Shown in pieces: positions 1-6,227 of a stretch of DNA of 7,401 bases; within the stretch, counting starts at the first letter, position 1, and every line of letters begins with the position of its first letter. Origin of the DNA: Anaerolineae bacterium (GTDB lineage Bacteria > Chloroflexota > Anaerolineae > Aggregatilineales > Phototrophicaceae); assembly GCA_014379235.1 (NCBI GenBank), contig JACMMD010000856.1:1-7401 (forward strand). Direction: 5' to 3'. Position numbers and translations under genes: made by a program. The notes beneath the pieces were generated by a model. It made no database searches. It was not told where the DNA came from and saw nothing but the letters and a program-made list of their open reading frames with translations.

Positions 1-28
1 CACACACCAAGCCACGCAGACAACATAA

Positions 29-64
29 GCAAAACAGGGCAGCGCGGTTGAATGCGCTGCCCTG
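29..64 (-). terminator. Intrinsic terminator of the acyl carrier protein gene
   Basis: A perfect 11-base-pair inverted repeat (35-45 with 54-64, sequence CAGGGCAGCGC) encloses an 8-base loop. Read on the minus strand, the stem is followed at once by TTTTGC (29-34). A GC-rich stem plus a T tract is the classic rho-independent layout. It begins about 40 bases after the ACP stop codon, so the ACP message is probably monocistronic. On the plus strand the stem has no T tract, so it acts in one direction. Confidence 0.85.
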
Positions 65-105
65 CTGTTCGTCGTTGAATGGGAAATGAAGCGCGTTAGC
101 GGCGA

Positions 106-357
106 TTATTCGCCCGTATCCATGTGTGTGCGGATATAGTCAACGGCTTCGCCTACCGTCGTGATCTTCTGCGCGTCTTCGTCGGAAATATCCCCGCCGA
201 ATTCTTCTTCAAACGCCATGATAAGTTCAACAAGATCAAGCGAGTCCGCTTCCAAATCCTCACGGAAGCGCGATTCCCGCAATACCTGTTCCTCTTTCAC
301 ACCGAGTAACTCGATGACGATATTATGGACACGCTGTTCGACAGATCCAGATGCCAT
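106..357 (-). CDS. acpP: Acyl carrier protein
   Basis: This 83-residue acidic protein carries the growing acyl chain as a thioester on a 4'-phosphopantetheine arm during cytoplasmic type II fatty-acid synthesis. The attachment site is Ser39 in the ADSLD motif (residues 37-41), at the start of helix II, followed by LVELIMAFEEEFG (42-54), typical of the recognition helix that contacts FAS enzymes. The ending TTVGEAVDYI (67-75) is the usual ACP helix IV. Length matches the family (about 75-85). The ATG start has a strong ribosome binding site (GGGAGGAG, 363-370) about 5 bases upstream, and a sigma70-type promoter and an intrinsic terminator flank the gene. The usual fab neighbours are not next to it: the adjacent genes are a divergent isoprenoid operon and unseen sequence to the left. 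A carrier protein for another pathway cannot be excluded, but the motifs are those of housekeeping ACP. Confidence 0.95.
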   Translation of the reverse strand: MASGSVEQRVHNIVIELLGVKEEQVLRESRFREDLEADSLDLVELIMAFEEEFGGDISDEDAQKITTVGEAVDYIRTHMDTGE

Positions 358-412
358 GTGTTCTCCTCCCCTCGTGAATTGGGGTAATGTGCCTAGTTGA
401 TAACAGGCACCG

Positions 413-441
413 ATTATACTGAATATGGCGCTTACTGCCAG
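413..441 (-). promoter_or_regulatory. Sigma70-type promoter of the ACP gene
   Basis: On the minus strand a perfect TATAAT (-10, 413-418) lies 17 bases downstream of CTGGCA (-35, 436-441; 4 of 6 matches to TTGACA). Transcription should begin near 406, giving a leader of about 50 bases. An imperfect dyad with GCCT/AGGC arms (391-408) straddles the predicted start site and could be an operator, though it is short and interrupted. Confidence 0.7.
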
Positions 442-505
442 TGTTGCTCCATTATGCTCACTTCAAGCCACCATTTTTCCCCTGCAAATGAGTTCAACGG
501 TAGCA

Positions 506-534
506 TTGACACGCGCCACGCCAATGAGTAGGAT
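506..534 (+). promoter_or_regulatory. Sigma70-type promoter of the isoprenoid operon
   Basis: A perfect TTGACA (-35, 506-511) is followed after 17 bases by TAGGAT (-10, 529-534; 4 of 6 matches to TATAAT). Transcription would start near 541, about 22 bases before the ATG at 563. Because the promoter lies downstream of the first in-frame ATG at 425, it argues that translation begins at 563. Confidence 0.7.
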
Positions 535-547
535 GTACCCACAAACT

Positions 548-553
548 AAGGAA
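548..553 (+). promoter_or_regulatory. Ribosome binding site fixing the isomerase start
   Basis: AAGGAA lies 9 bases before the ATG at 563. The in-frame ATG codons further upstream (425, 488, 524, 533) precede or overlap the promoter. This site is the main translational evidence for the 563 start. Confidence 0.7.
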
Positions 554-562
554 CACCGCACA

Positions 563-1633
563 ATGACTAAAGACACGGATAATGCCGCAATGGAAGCGAT
601 TTCGGCCCCGTCACCGACGACGGAAAGCCGAAAAGCCGACCATATCCGTATCAATTTGGAAAAAGACGTACAGTTTCCCCACGTCACCACCGGGCTAGAA
701 CGCTATCGCTTTATGCATCAAGCGCTGCCCGAACTCGATTTGCGCGAGATTGACAGCACTGTAACCTTGTTCGGAAAAACCATTTCTGCGCCAATCCTGA
801 TCTCATCCATGACAGGCGGCACTGACATCGCCTATCGCATCAACCGCCATCTTGCCGAAGCCGCGCAAGCCAACAACATAGCCATGGGGCTAGGCTCACA
901 GCGCGCCGCCATCGAGCATCCCGAACTCGCCTACACCTTTCAAATACGTGACATCGCGCCGGATATTTTGCTGTTCGCCAACATCGGCGCGGTACAGTTC
1001 AACTACGGTTATGGCGCGGATCAATGCCAGCGCGCCATCGATATGATCGAGGCCGACGCGCTCATTCTGCACTTCAACGTCTTGCAAGAAGCCGTCCAGC
1101 CCGAAGGCGACATCAATTTCGCGGGGCTGTTGGCAAAGGTTGAGCAAGTTTGCAAGCGCGTTAGTGTTCCGGTTATCGCCAAAGAAGTCGGTTGGGGCTT
1201 CTCCGAACGCAATGCCCGCGACCTTGCCAGCGCAGGAGTCTCGGCCATTGATGTCGCAGGCTCAGGCGGTACATCATGGAGTGAAGTTGAGTATCACCGC
1301 GCTCCTACGGCTTTCCACGCCCGTGTCGCGGCTGCCTTCGCTGATTGGGGCATCCCTACCGCCGACGCTATCCAGTTCGCAGTGAAAGGCGCGCCCGATC
1401 TGAAAATCATCGCCAGCGGCGGCCTGCGTGATGGTATCGACATCGCCAAATGTATCGCGCTTGGCGCGGTGCTTGGCGGAATGGCCGGCCCCTTCCTGAA
1501 AGCGGCTGATCAATCCGTCGAAGCCGTTGACCAGCTTATCCGCGAATTAACCGCCCAAGTTCGCATTGCAATGTTATGCAGCAGCGCGCAAAATATAGCG
1601 CAATTGCAATCGACACCCCTCTTGAAAGTGTAG
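563..1633 (+). CDS. fni: Type 2 isopentenyl-diphosphate delta-isomerase (FMN-dependent)
   Basis: This 356-residue cytoplasmic flavoenzyme interconverts IPP and DMAPP using reduced FMN and Mg2+. It is unrelated to the Nudix type 1 isomerase. It has the whole family signature on a TIM barrel: RKADHI (23-28), SSMTGG (81-86), GLGSQR (109-114), HFNVLQEAVQPEGD (170-183, with the Gln175-Glu176 pair that holds substrate and Mg2+ in the family), KEVG (207-210), DVAGSGGTSW (230-239), ASGGLRDG (284-291) and GGMAGPFL (305-312), the last two forming the FMN-phosphate site. The reading frame is open back to 425, but the extra 46 residues lack family similarity and contain the promoter. The start at 563 has AAGGAA at good spacing and puts RKADHI near the N-terminus, as in homologues. 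The prenyl synthase gene follows after 9 bases and uses both products, so the two are probably co-transcribed. Confidence 0.95.
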   Translation: MTKDTDNAAMEAISAPSPTTESRKADHIRINLEKDVQFPHVTTGLERYRFMHQALPELDLREIDSTVTLFGKTISAPILISSMTGGTDIAYRINRHLAEAAQANNIAMGLGSQRAAIEHPELAYTFQIRDIAPDILLFANIGAVQFNYGYGADQCQRAIDMIEADALILHFNVLQEAVQPEGDINFAGLLAKVEQVCKRVSVPVIAKEVGWGFSERNARDLASAGVSAIDVAGSGGTSWSEVEYHRAPTAFHARVAAAFADWGIPTADAIQFAVKGAPDLKIIASGGLRDGIDIAKCIALGAVLGGMAGPFLKAADQSVEAVDQLIRELTAQVRIAMLCSSAQNIAQLQSTPLLKV

Positions 1634-1636
1634 GAA
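1632..1636 (+). promoter_or_regulatory. Ribosome binding site supporting a TTG start
   Basis: AGGAA overlaps the isomerase stop codon (TAG, 1631-1633) and sits 6 bases before the TTG at 1643. The next in-frame ATG (1691) has no purine-rich site before it. The overlap also suggests translational coupling of the two isoprenoid genes. Confidence 0.65.
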
Positions 1637-1642
1637 TAGCCC

Positions 1643-2659
1643 TTGTTCAATCAGCTCGCGCAGCGCTACTTTGGCGAACTAGATGCCACCATGCGCCAGA
1701 TCGTCGCTTCTGTGCCCGAAACTCCCGGCTTAGGCGTGATGCTTCGCTACCCGTTCGGTTGGGTCGATCAAAATAACCAGCCCTACCATCAGATCACCGG
1801 CAAGCGCATTCGCCCCCTGCTGCTGCTGCTATGTACCGAAGCCGCCGGGGGAGACTGGCGCACCGCCCTCTCCGCCGCCAGCGCCGTTGAAATCCTGCAC
1901 AACTTCTCACTCATCCATGACGATATTCAGGATAACAGCCCCATTCGACATGGCCGCCCGACGGTCTGGGAAATTTGGGGTCACGCTAACGCGATTAACG
2001 CCGGAGATGCGCTGTTCGGACTCGCCTACTGTGCGCTTGAAGAACTGAGTAATGTGGGCGTTACGCCAGAAGTCACGCTCGAAGCGTGGCGCATCTTCAA
2101 CCAAACAGTGCAAGAACTCACACGCGGTCAGCATCTCGACATGCGCTTTGAGACTCTCGAAGTCGTCAGTGTCGATGATTACCTATCGATGATTCGCGGC
2201 AAGTCCGCTGCGTTAGTAGCCGCCAGCGCTCAAATTGGCGCGCTGATTGGCACAGGCAGCAGCCAAACCGCACAACTTTACGCCGACTTTGGACTTAACC
2301 TCGGCCTCGCCTTCCAGATCAGAGACGACATTCTGGGCATCTGGGGCAATCCCGATGTAACCGGAAAATCCGTCGCCACCGACATCATCTCTCGCAAGAA
2401 ATCGTTGCCAGTTCTGTACGGATTGGCGCAAAGCGATACTCTGCTCACTCTCTATCGGCGCGATGAATTCAATGAGGAAGATGTTGACGAGGCAGTGAGC
2501 CTGCTGAATGCGCTTAGCGCACACACCTATGCCGAGAACATCGAAGCGCGCTACTATGAGCGCGCCATTCAAGCTCTACAACACGCTGACTCGCCGGGGC
2601 AAGCCGCAGCGGGTCAGCTCATGCAATTCGTGGAAACACTTTTCCAGCGCAGCTATTGA
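1643..2659 (+). CDS. Polyprenyl (probably geranylgeranyl) diphosphate synthase
   Basis: This 338-residue all-helical trans-prenyltransferase of the isoprenoid synthase fold condenses DMAPP or allylic diphosphates with IPP. Substrate-binding motifs are present: GKRIRPLL (53-60), first Asp-rich motif DDIQD (93-97), RHGRPT (102-107), GQHLD (162-166), Lys187, FQIRDD (224-229), and Lys242/Asp247. The first motif has no two-residue insertion, and Phe88 lies five residues before Asp93 with Ser at -4. That is the chain-length pattern of archaeal-type (type I) GGPP synthases, so I predict C20; other lengths are possible. The second motif reads DDILG: the third Asp of canonical DDxxD is absent, as in a subgroup with DDxxGxxG that I recall from other bacteria. 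The TTG start is chosen for its ribosome binding site and the 9-base gap after the isomerase. The 3' end nearly meets the convergent kimA-like gene. Confidence 0.92.
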   Translation: MFNQLAQRYFGELDATMRQIVASVPETPGLGVMLRYPFGWVDQNNQPYHQITGKRIRPLLLLLCTEAAGGDWRTALSAASAVEILHNFSLIHDDIQDNSPIRHGRPTVWEIWGHANAINAGDALFGLAYCALEELSNVGVTPEVTLEAWRIFNQTVQELTRGQHLDMRFETLEVVSVDDYLSMIRGKSAALVAASAQIGALIGTGSSQTAQLYADFGLNLGLAFQIRDDILGIWGNPDVTGKSVATDIISRKKSLPVLYGLAQSDTLLTLYRRDEFNEEDVDEAVSLLNALSAHTYAENIEARYYERAIQALQHADSPGQAAAGQLMQFVETLFQRSY

Positions 2660-2664
2660 TCTAT

Positions 2665-2674
2665 CCTAGCTAGG
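2665..2674. repeat. Perfect 10-base palindrome at the convergent gene junction
   Basis: CCTAGCTAGG is a perfect palindrome containing the last codons and TAG stop of the minus-strand permease, 5 bases after the synthase stop. It is too short and lacks a loop and T tract, so it is not a convincing terminator. It may be a chance result of the Pro-Ser-stop codons. Confidence 0.5.
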
Positions 2675-4717
2675 CTGTAACGCCTCTTCGCCGTCTTCGA
2701 CATGGTGATCCGTGACATGCTCGAACGTCACCTTGAAGCCGGGAGGAAGCGGCAGCGCGTCGATATCGACCTGCTTGATATTCAGCGACACGTTATCCAC
2801 TTCCATCATCGCATCCCTCAAGAATTTGTCGGTTGACATATGCAGCATACTGTATGGGAAATGGGTACGCAATCCGCCGATGTACACCTGCAAGTTTAGT
2901 TCGGGATAGAGGTCACGCAGGTTTTTAAGCACCATTGCCACACTGTGATAAAGATCGCGGTACTGATCCTCAATCACCTCCGTAGAACCTCCATCCCAGC
3001 CGTTTTCGTCGACAATCTCCTTACAGCGCTTCGTGAAAGCCGCAGCGCGTTTCGGGTCAACATCGATGTGAATAACCTTCATCGGAATCCCGCGTTTGAG
3101 AATCGACCCCACAACTGCTACTGCCAGCTTTGACCAAGTATCGCAGAAGTAAATCGCAAGCTCATCGTGTTGAGTCGGGTCAAACACAACCGGCTTATGT
3201 TCAAACACTGGCGTTGTATCCAAGTGCAATTTTGCCGCCGTCTCTTTGTAGTGGCGGTGAATCTGGAAGAACATCCACACCAGCACCGGAATCAGCGCCA
3301 CGATAAACCATGCGCCCGATGTGAACTTGGTGACAATGAACACGAGCATGACCACAAACGTCACCAGCGCGCCAAAACCAGACGTAGCCAGCTTTAGCCA
3401 CCAGCGCGGGTCATAGTAGATTTTCGTCTCCAGACCGTAAGTGAATTCACCCGGTTTGACATGCCCAGCGCGCCAGAAACGCCGTGTCATACCTGCTTGG
3501 CTGATCGTAAAGCCCAAGAATACGCCGATGGCGTAGAGTGGAATCAAGTTTGTCACGACTGCGCCCGTGATAATCACCAGCACAATCGAACTAACCGACA
3601 GCACAAGAATGCCCCACGTAAATACAAGGCGGCGTCCGCGATAAGTAAGCTGACGTGGTAGGAAACCATCACCGCTGTGCAAGGCTGCTAACTGCGGGAA
3701 ATCTGCGAATGGCGTATTGGCAGCCATGAACAGCACCGCGAATGCGCCCGCAATCGCCAGCACATAAGCGAAGTAGCCGATGCCCTCTTCGCCAAAAATC
3801 GTGCGTGCCATCTGACTGATAACAGTTTCGTGGTGCGAGGGTACAGCTTGGATCGCGTTCGCCAGAATGGTGATACTCAGGAACAGCGTAATCAGAATCA
3901 CGCTCATGACCACCAGCGTATTAGCCGCGTTTCTGGCGCGTGGCTGCTTGAATAACTGCGTGTCGTTTGAAATCGCCTCAATACCTGTCAAGGCCGTACA
4001 GCCAGACGAAAACGCCCGCAGCAGCAGCAGCAGTGTAATCGGCTCTAGCATATTGTACTGTATCGCCTCAACGCCAGTCACAGGATCTAATGTACCCGTG
4101 AGCAACTTGAAGAAGCCCACAATGATCGTGAATGCCATGATGATGAGAAAGAAGTACGTCGGAACGGCGAACAGCCGTGCGCTTTCCTTCACGCCGCGCA
4201 GGTTAATCAGCGTCATGATAACGATGACCGCGACAGTCAGCATGACACGATACGGCACAAGATCAGGAAACACGCTGACGACATTCGCCACGCCTGCACT
4301 AATGCTCACCGCGACGGTCAGAATATAGTCGGTGAGTAGGGCCGCACCCGTCACCTGTGCAAACTCTTCACCCAGATTCTCCTTAGCGACACGATAACCG
4401 CCGCCGCCCGCCGGATTCGAGAAAATTGTTTGGCGATACGAAATCGTGACGATAGCGATCAGCAGCGCAATGCCGATAGCAATCGGAATCGAGACTGCAT
4501 TCCCTTGAAACCCCGCTAATGTAAAGCCAGTCAACGCCGCCGTACTGAGGATTATCAAGATTTCCTCAGTAGCATAAGCAACAGATGACAGCGCATCACT
4601 GGCGAGAACGGCAAGCGCCACAAAATTCGGCGCAGTTTGGTGTGCAATTTCAGATGTTCGCAGCCGCGCCCCGATCAAAACTTCTGCGAAACGGTCTTGT
4701 GCTTCGTGGATAGACAT
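2666..4717 (-). CDS. kimA: KimA-like potassium importer (APC superfamily)
   Basis: This 683-residue inner-membrane protein closely resembles the proton-coupled K+ importer KimA (YdaO) of Bacillus subtilis as I recall it. About twelve membrane segments (roughly 32-57, 76-99, 119-150, 155-175, 184-207, 223-251, 264-289, 312-332, 363-387, 389-409, 442-464, 466-486) are followed by a cytoplasmic domain of about 200 residues. KimA ion-site residues appear with the same spacing: Asp41 and Tyr48 in SDALSSVAY, Asp130/Thr134/Ser138 in DYILTVAVS, Thr244 and Glu247 in ALTGIEAISN, and Tyr395 in LIPLYAIGVF. A database may label it only as an amino-acid permease; the ion-site match favours potassium. An in-frame TTG (4735) and ATG (4732) lie upstream, but only the ATG at 4717 has a good ribosome binding site. 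Bacillus kimA is controlled by c-di-AMP through a riboswitch; I could not recognise that aptamer here, though the leader holds strong hairpins. Confidence 0.85.
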   Translation of the reverse strand: MSIHEAQDRFAEVLIGARLRTSEIAHQTAPNFVALAVLASDALSSVAYATEEILIILSTAALTGFTLAGFQGNAVSIPIAIGIALLIAIVTISYRQTIFSNPAGGGGYRVAKENLGEEFAQVTGAALLTDYILTVAVSISAGVANVVSVFPDLVPYRVMLTVAVIVIMTLINLRGVKESARLFAVPTYFFLIIMAFTIIVGFFKLLTGTLDPVTGVEAIQYNMLEPITLLLLLRAFSSGCTALTGIEAISNDTQLFKQPRARNAANTLVVMSVILITLFLSITILANAIQAVPSHHETVISQMARTIFGEEGIGYFAYVLAIAGAFAVLFMAANTPFADFPQLAALHSGDGFLPRQLTYRGRRLVFTWGILVLSVSSIVLVIITGAVVTNLIPLYAIGVFLGFTISQAGMTRRFWRAGHVKPGEFTYGLETKIYYDPRWWLKLATSGFGALVTFVVMLVFIVTKFTSGAWFIVALIPVLVWMFFQIHRHYKETAAKLHLDTTPVFEHKPVVFDPTQHDELAIYFCDTWSKLAVAVVGSILKRGIPMKVIHIDVDPKRAAAFTKRCKEIVDENGWDGGSTEVIEDQYRDLYHSVAMVLKNLRDLYPELNLQVYIGGLRTHFPYSMLHMSTDKFLRDAMMEVDNVSLNIKQVDIDALPLPPGFKVTFEHVTDHHVEDGEEALQPS

Positions 4718-4720
4718 ACG

Positions 4721-4730
4721 CCCTCTCCCC
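4721..4730 (-). promoter_or_regulatory. Ribosome binding site of the kimA-like gene
   Basis: On the minus strand GGGGAGAGGG ends 3 bases before the ATG at 4717. The alternative ATG (4732) and TTG (4735) lie immediately upstream of this purine tract and have no such site of their own, so 4717 is the preferred start. Confidence 0.7.
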
Positions 4731-4737
4731 ATCAACT

Positions 4738-4770
4738 GCGTATCAATGCGGCGTCTCGCATTGCATACGC
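4738..4770 (-). repeat. Long inverted repeat / hairpin in the kimA leader
   Basis: Arms GCGTAT-CAATGCG (4738-4750) and CGCATTG-C-ATACGC (4757-4770) pair over 13 base pairs with one bulged base and a 6-base loop. On the kimA message the hairpin ends 7 bases before the Shine-Dalgarno tract. No T tract follows, so it is not an intrinsic terminator. It could affect ribosome access, be part of a larger regulatory RNA, stabilise the transcript, or act as a DNA operator. The structure is seen directly; the role is unknown. Confidence 0.6.
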
Positions 4771-4790
4771 TGGCGGCTCAGTGAGCCAGC
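4769..4790 (-). repeat. Second short hairpin in the kimA leader
   Basis: GCTGG (4786-4790) and CCAGC (4769-4773) flank an inner CTC-ACT-GAG stem, giving about 8 base pairs with a 3-base bulge. It abuts and shares two bases with the 4738-4770 hairpin and lies just after the putative hemW terminator. Either an mRNA processing or regulatory structure is possible; nothing identifies a known element. Confidence 0.4.
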
Positions 4791-4825
4791 AAACATAAAA
4801 GCGTTTCCCGCAAAGGACACGCTTT
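4791..4825 (-). terminator. Probable intrinsic terminator between hemW and kimA
   Basis: On the minus strand AAAGCGT (4819-4825) pairs with ACGCTTT (4798-4804), with an inner TCC/GGA stem after one mismatch, and the 3' arm runs into TTTTATGTTT (4791-4800). The stem is modest but the T-rich tail is right for rho-independent termination. It lies about 100 bases after the hemW stop and about 75 bases before the kimA start. It could simply end hemW, or act as an attenuator in a kimA leader if transcription starts upstream of it. Confidence 0.5.
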
Positions 4826-4926
4826 GTAATGAGGATTATTCTATTGAATCTGAGGGGTGAAAGGGCATCAAGGACTCGTCAAAACCGCTAGACATCACAT
4901 CAAGAAAGTATCAAGATGCCATCTCG

Positions 4927-6117
4927 CTACACCAATTCGCGGAAAATCGCATTGCTTAACAGCCGCCCTTTTTGCGTGATTCGTACCACATCGTCATCGA
5001 CATGCAGCAGTCCGAACTTCGTATACTTCTCAATCACAGAGCGATGCAGTTCCACCAGATCAATGCCAAAGCGCTGCTGAAACGTTTCGCGCTTGATACC
5101 TTCTTGAGTCAGCCGCAGCCCCATTATCAACGTCTCAGCGATTTCCGCTTCTCGATCAACCACCACTGGCTCATCAGTTGCGGGTGTATACGGAAACTCG
5201 AACGTTTTCCCGCCTTCGTTTCGCATCGCTTGAATGTAACGCTGCGGCGCGAGGATCGTCGCATAACGCACTCCCCCTGCATAGCCATGCGCGCCCGGCC
5301 CCAGACCCGCGTAGGGCAGGTTGCGCCAATATTGCAGATTATGGCGGCATTCATGACCGGGCCGTGCCCAATTGCTGATCTCGTACTGATCGTAACCCGC
5401 CTGCGCCAGCATATCCGTCGCCAGATCGTACATATCGGCGGTGAGGTCGTCGTCGGGTTCCGGCAAGCGGCCACGTGCCACCCAGTCCGTCATGGCAGTG
5501 CCTTCTTCCAACCCAAGCGCATACAGCGACAGGTGATCGGGCCGCAAAGCCAGCGCTTGTTGCAGCGTCGTTTGCCAGCTTTCGAGTGTTTGATGCGGAA
5601 CACCATAAATCAGGTCGAGGTTCACGTCGTCAAAACCCGCGGCCCGTGCCGCGCCGAAGGCTTTTGCGGTCATGTCGTTATCATGCCGCCGCGCAAACAG
5701 CACCAGCTCATTGTCAATCGCGGACTGCATACCGATACTCAGACGATTGATTCCTCGCGCCCGCAAAGCCGCGAGATACGCATAATCAAGGTCTGACGGA
5801 TTGGATTCCAGCGAGATTTCAGAGTCGGGCAGCAAATCGAAGTTTGCCTTGATCGTATCGAGCAGCGACTCAATCTGCTGCGGCGTGAGCAGGCTTGGGG
5901 TACCGCCGCCGAAAAATATCGTACCGACAGCCGTTCCCGTTTGGCTTTGCCCGACGATGCGAATCTCCTGCATCAGCGCTTGAACGAACGCCGGAATAAG
6001 CTCATCTATGTTGACGTAGGTGTTAAATGCACAGTACGTACATTTCGTTCGGCAGAACGGAATATGTAGGTACAAGGAAACCGGAGTTTGTTCCATTACA
6101 GCGTGTGAAATTGTCAT
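4927..6117 (-). CDS. hemW: Heme chaperone HemW (radical SAM, HemN-like)
   Basis: This 396-residue cytoplasmic radical-SAM protein belongs to the HemW branch of the coproporphyrinogen oxidase-like family. HemW proteins bind heme and are implicated in delivering it to target proteins rather than oxidising coproporphyrinogen. Cys22, Cys26 and Cys29 form the CxxxCxxC [4Fe-4S] site, followed by Ala-Phe; Phe31 replaces the fourth Cys found in true HemN (CxC). Further motifs are GGGTPS (70-75), SIGMQ (127-131), NLDLIYG (166-172), YEISN (245-249) and HNLQYW (259-264), the HNxxYW signature associated with HemW. The C-terminus is the HemN_C winged-helix-like region. Length is near the usual 380. The ATG at 6117 has AGGA about 4 bases upstream; the internal ATG at residue 8 has no such site. 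No heme biosynthesis gene is adjacent. Databases often mislabel such proteins as oxygen-independent coproporphyrinogen III oxidase. Confidence 0.92.
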   Translation of the reverse strand: MTISHAVMEQTPVSLYLHIPFCRTKCTYCAFNTYVNIDELIPAFVQALMQEIRIVGQSQTGTAVGTIFFGGGTPSLLTPQQIESLLDTIKANFDLLPDSEISLESNPSDLDYAYLAALRARGINRLSIGMQSAIDNELVLFARRHDNDMTAKAFGAARAAGFDDVNLDLIYGVPHQTLESWQTTLQQALALRPDHLSLYALGLEEGTAMTDWVARGRLPEPDDDLTADMYDLATDMLAQAGYDQYEISNWARPGHECRHNLQYWRNLPYAGLGPGAHGYAGGVRYATILAPQRYIQAMRNEGGKTFEFPYTPATDEPVVVDREAEIAETLIMGLRLTQEGIKRETFQQRFGIDLVELHRSVIEKYTKFGLLHVDDDVVRITQKGRLLSNAIFRELV

Positions 6118-6134
6118 AGAGTCCTACACGTTAA

Positions 6135-6163
6135 TTGCAGTATTTTTACAGGTTCATTATAAT
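6135..6163 (+). promoter_or_regulatory. Sigma70-type promoter of the kinase gene
   Basis: A perfect TATAAT (6158-6163) follows TTGCAG (6135-6140; 3 of 6 matches to TTGACA) after a 17-base spacer. Transcription would start near 6170, about 58 bases before the ATG at 6228. The -10 region is symmetric and overlaps a candidate hemW promoter on the other strand. Confidence 0.6.
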
Positions 6164-6184
6164 GACGAAAGACCTCATTTTTAA
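6156..6184 (-). promoter_or_regulatory. Candidate divergent promoter of hemW sharing the -10 box
   Basis: On the minus strand TATAAT (6156-6161) lies 17 bases downstream of TTAAAA (6179-6184; 4 of 6 matches to TTGACA). Its -10 overlaps that of the kinase promoter because ATTATAAT (6156-6163) is an 8-base perfect palindrome. Transcription would start near 6149, giving a hemW leader of about 30 bases. Confidence 0.5.
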
Positions 6185-6227
6185 TTGCTTTATTGCTCAC
6201 CAATCATAGTTTCTACAAGGCGCAACT

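Noticed and set aside
397..420. Plus-strand TTGATA with TATACT as a second isomerase promoter
   Set aside because: Both hexamers are good, but the spacer is only 12 bases, too short for a sigma70 promoter. The 506-534 promoter is better in every respect.
1817..1830. CTG-repeat run, with a similar run antisense at about 4017-4031
   Set aside because: Both are stretches of leucine codons inside hydrophobic helices (LLLL in the synthase, LLLLL in the permease) and need no microsatellite explanation.
3867..4328. Open frame of 153 codons on the plus strand inside the kimA-like gene
   Set aside because: It mirrors membrane-helix codons on the opposite strand; its Ser/Thr/Met-rich product is the expected antisense shadow of a permease.
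4838..4867. TAGAAT as a -10 box for a kimA promoter upstream of the terminator-like stem
   Set aside because: The hexamer is a fair match, but no acceptable -35 exists at 16-19 bases; TTGATG occurs only at about 22 bases, which is too far.
4826..4926. Possible c-di-AMP (ydaO-type) riboswitch upstream of kimA
   Set aside because: The spacing before the terminator-like hairpin invites the idea, but I could not match the conserved aptamer segments as I remember them. A covariance-model search would decide it.
4972..5796. Open frame of 274 codons on the plus strand inside hemW
   Set aside because: It lies antisense to a gene with a full set of family motifs, shows no recognisable domain, has a biased Arg/His/Gln-rich composition typical of antisense shadows, and has no ribosome binding site.
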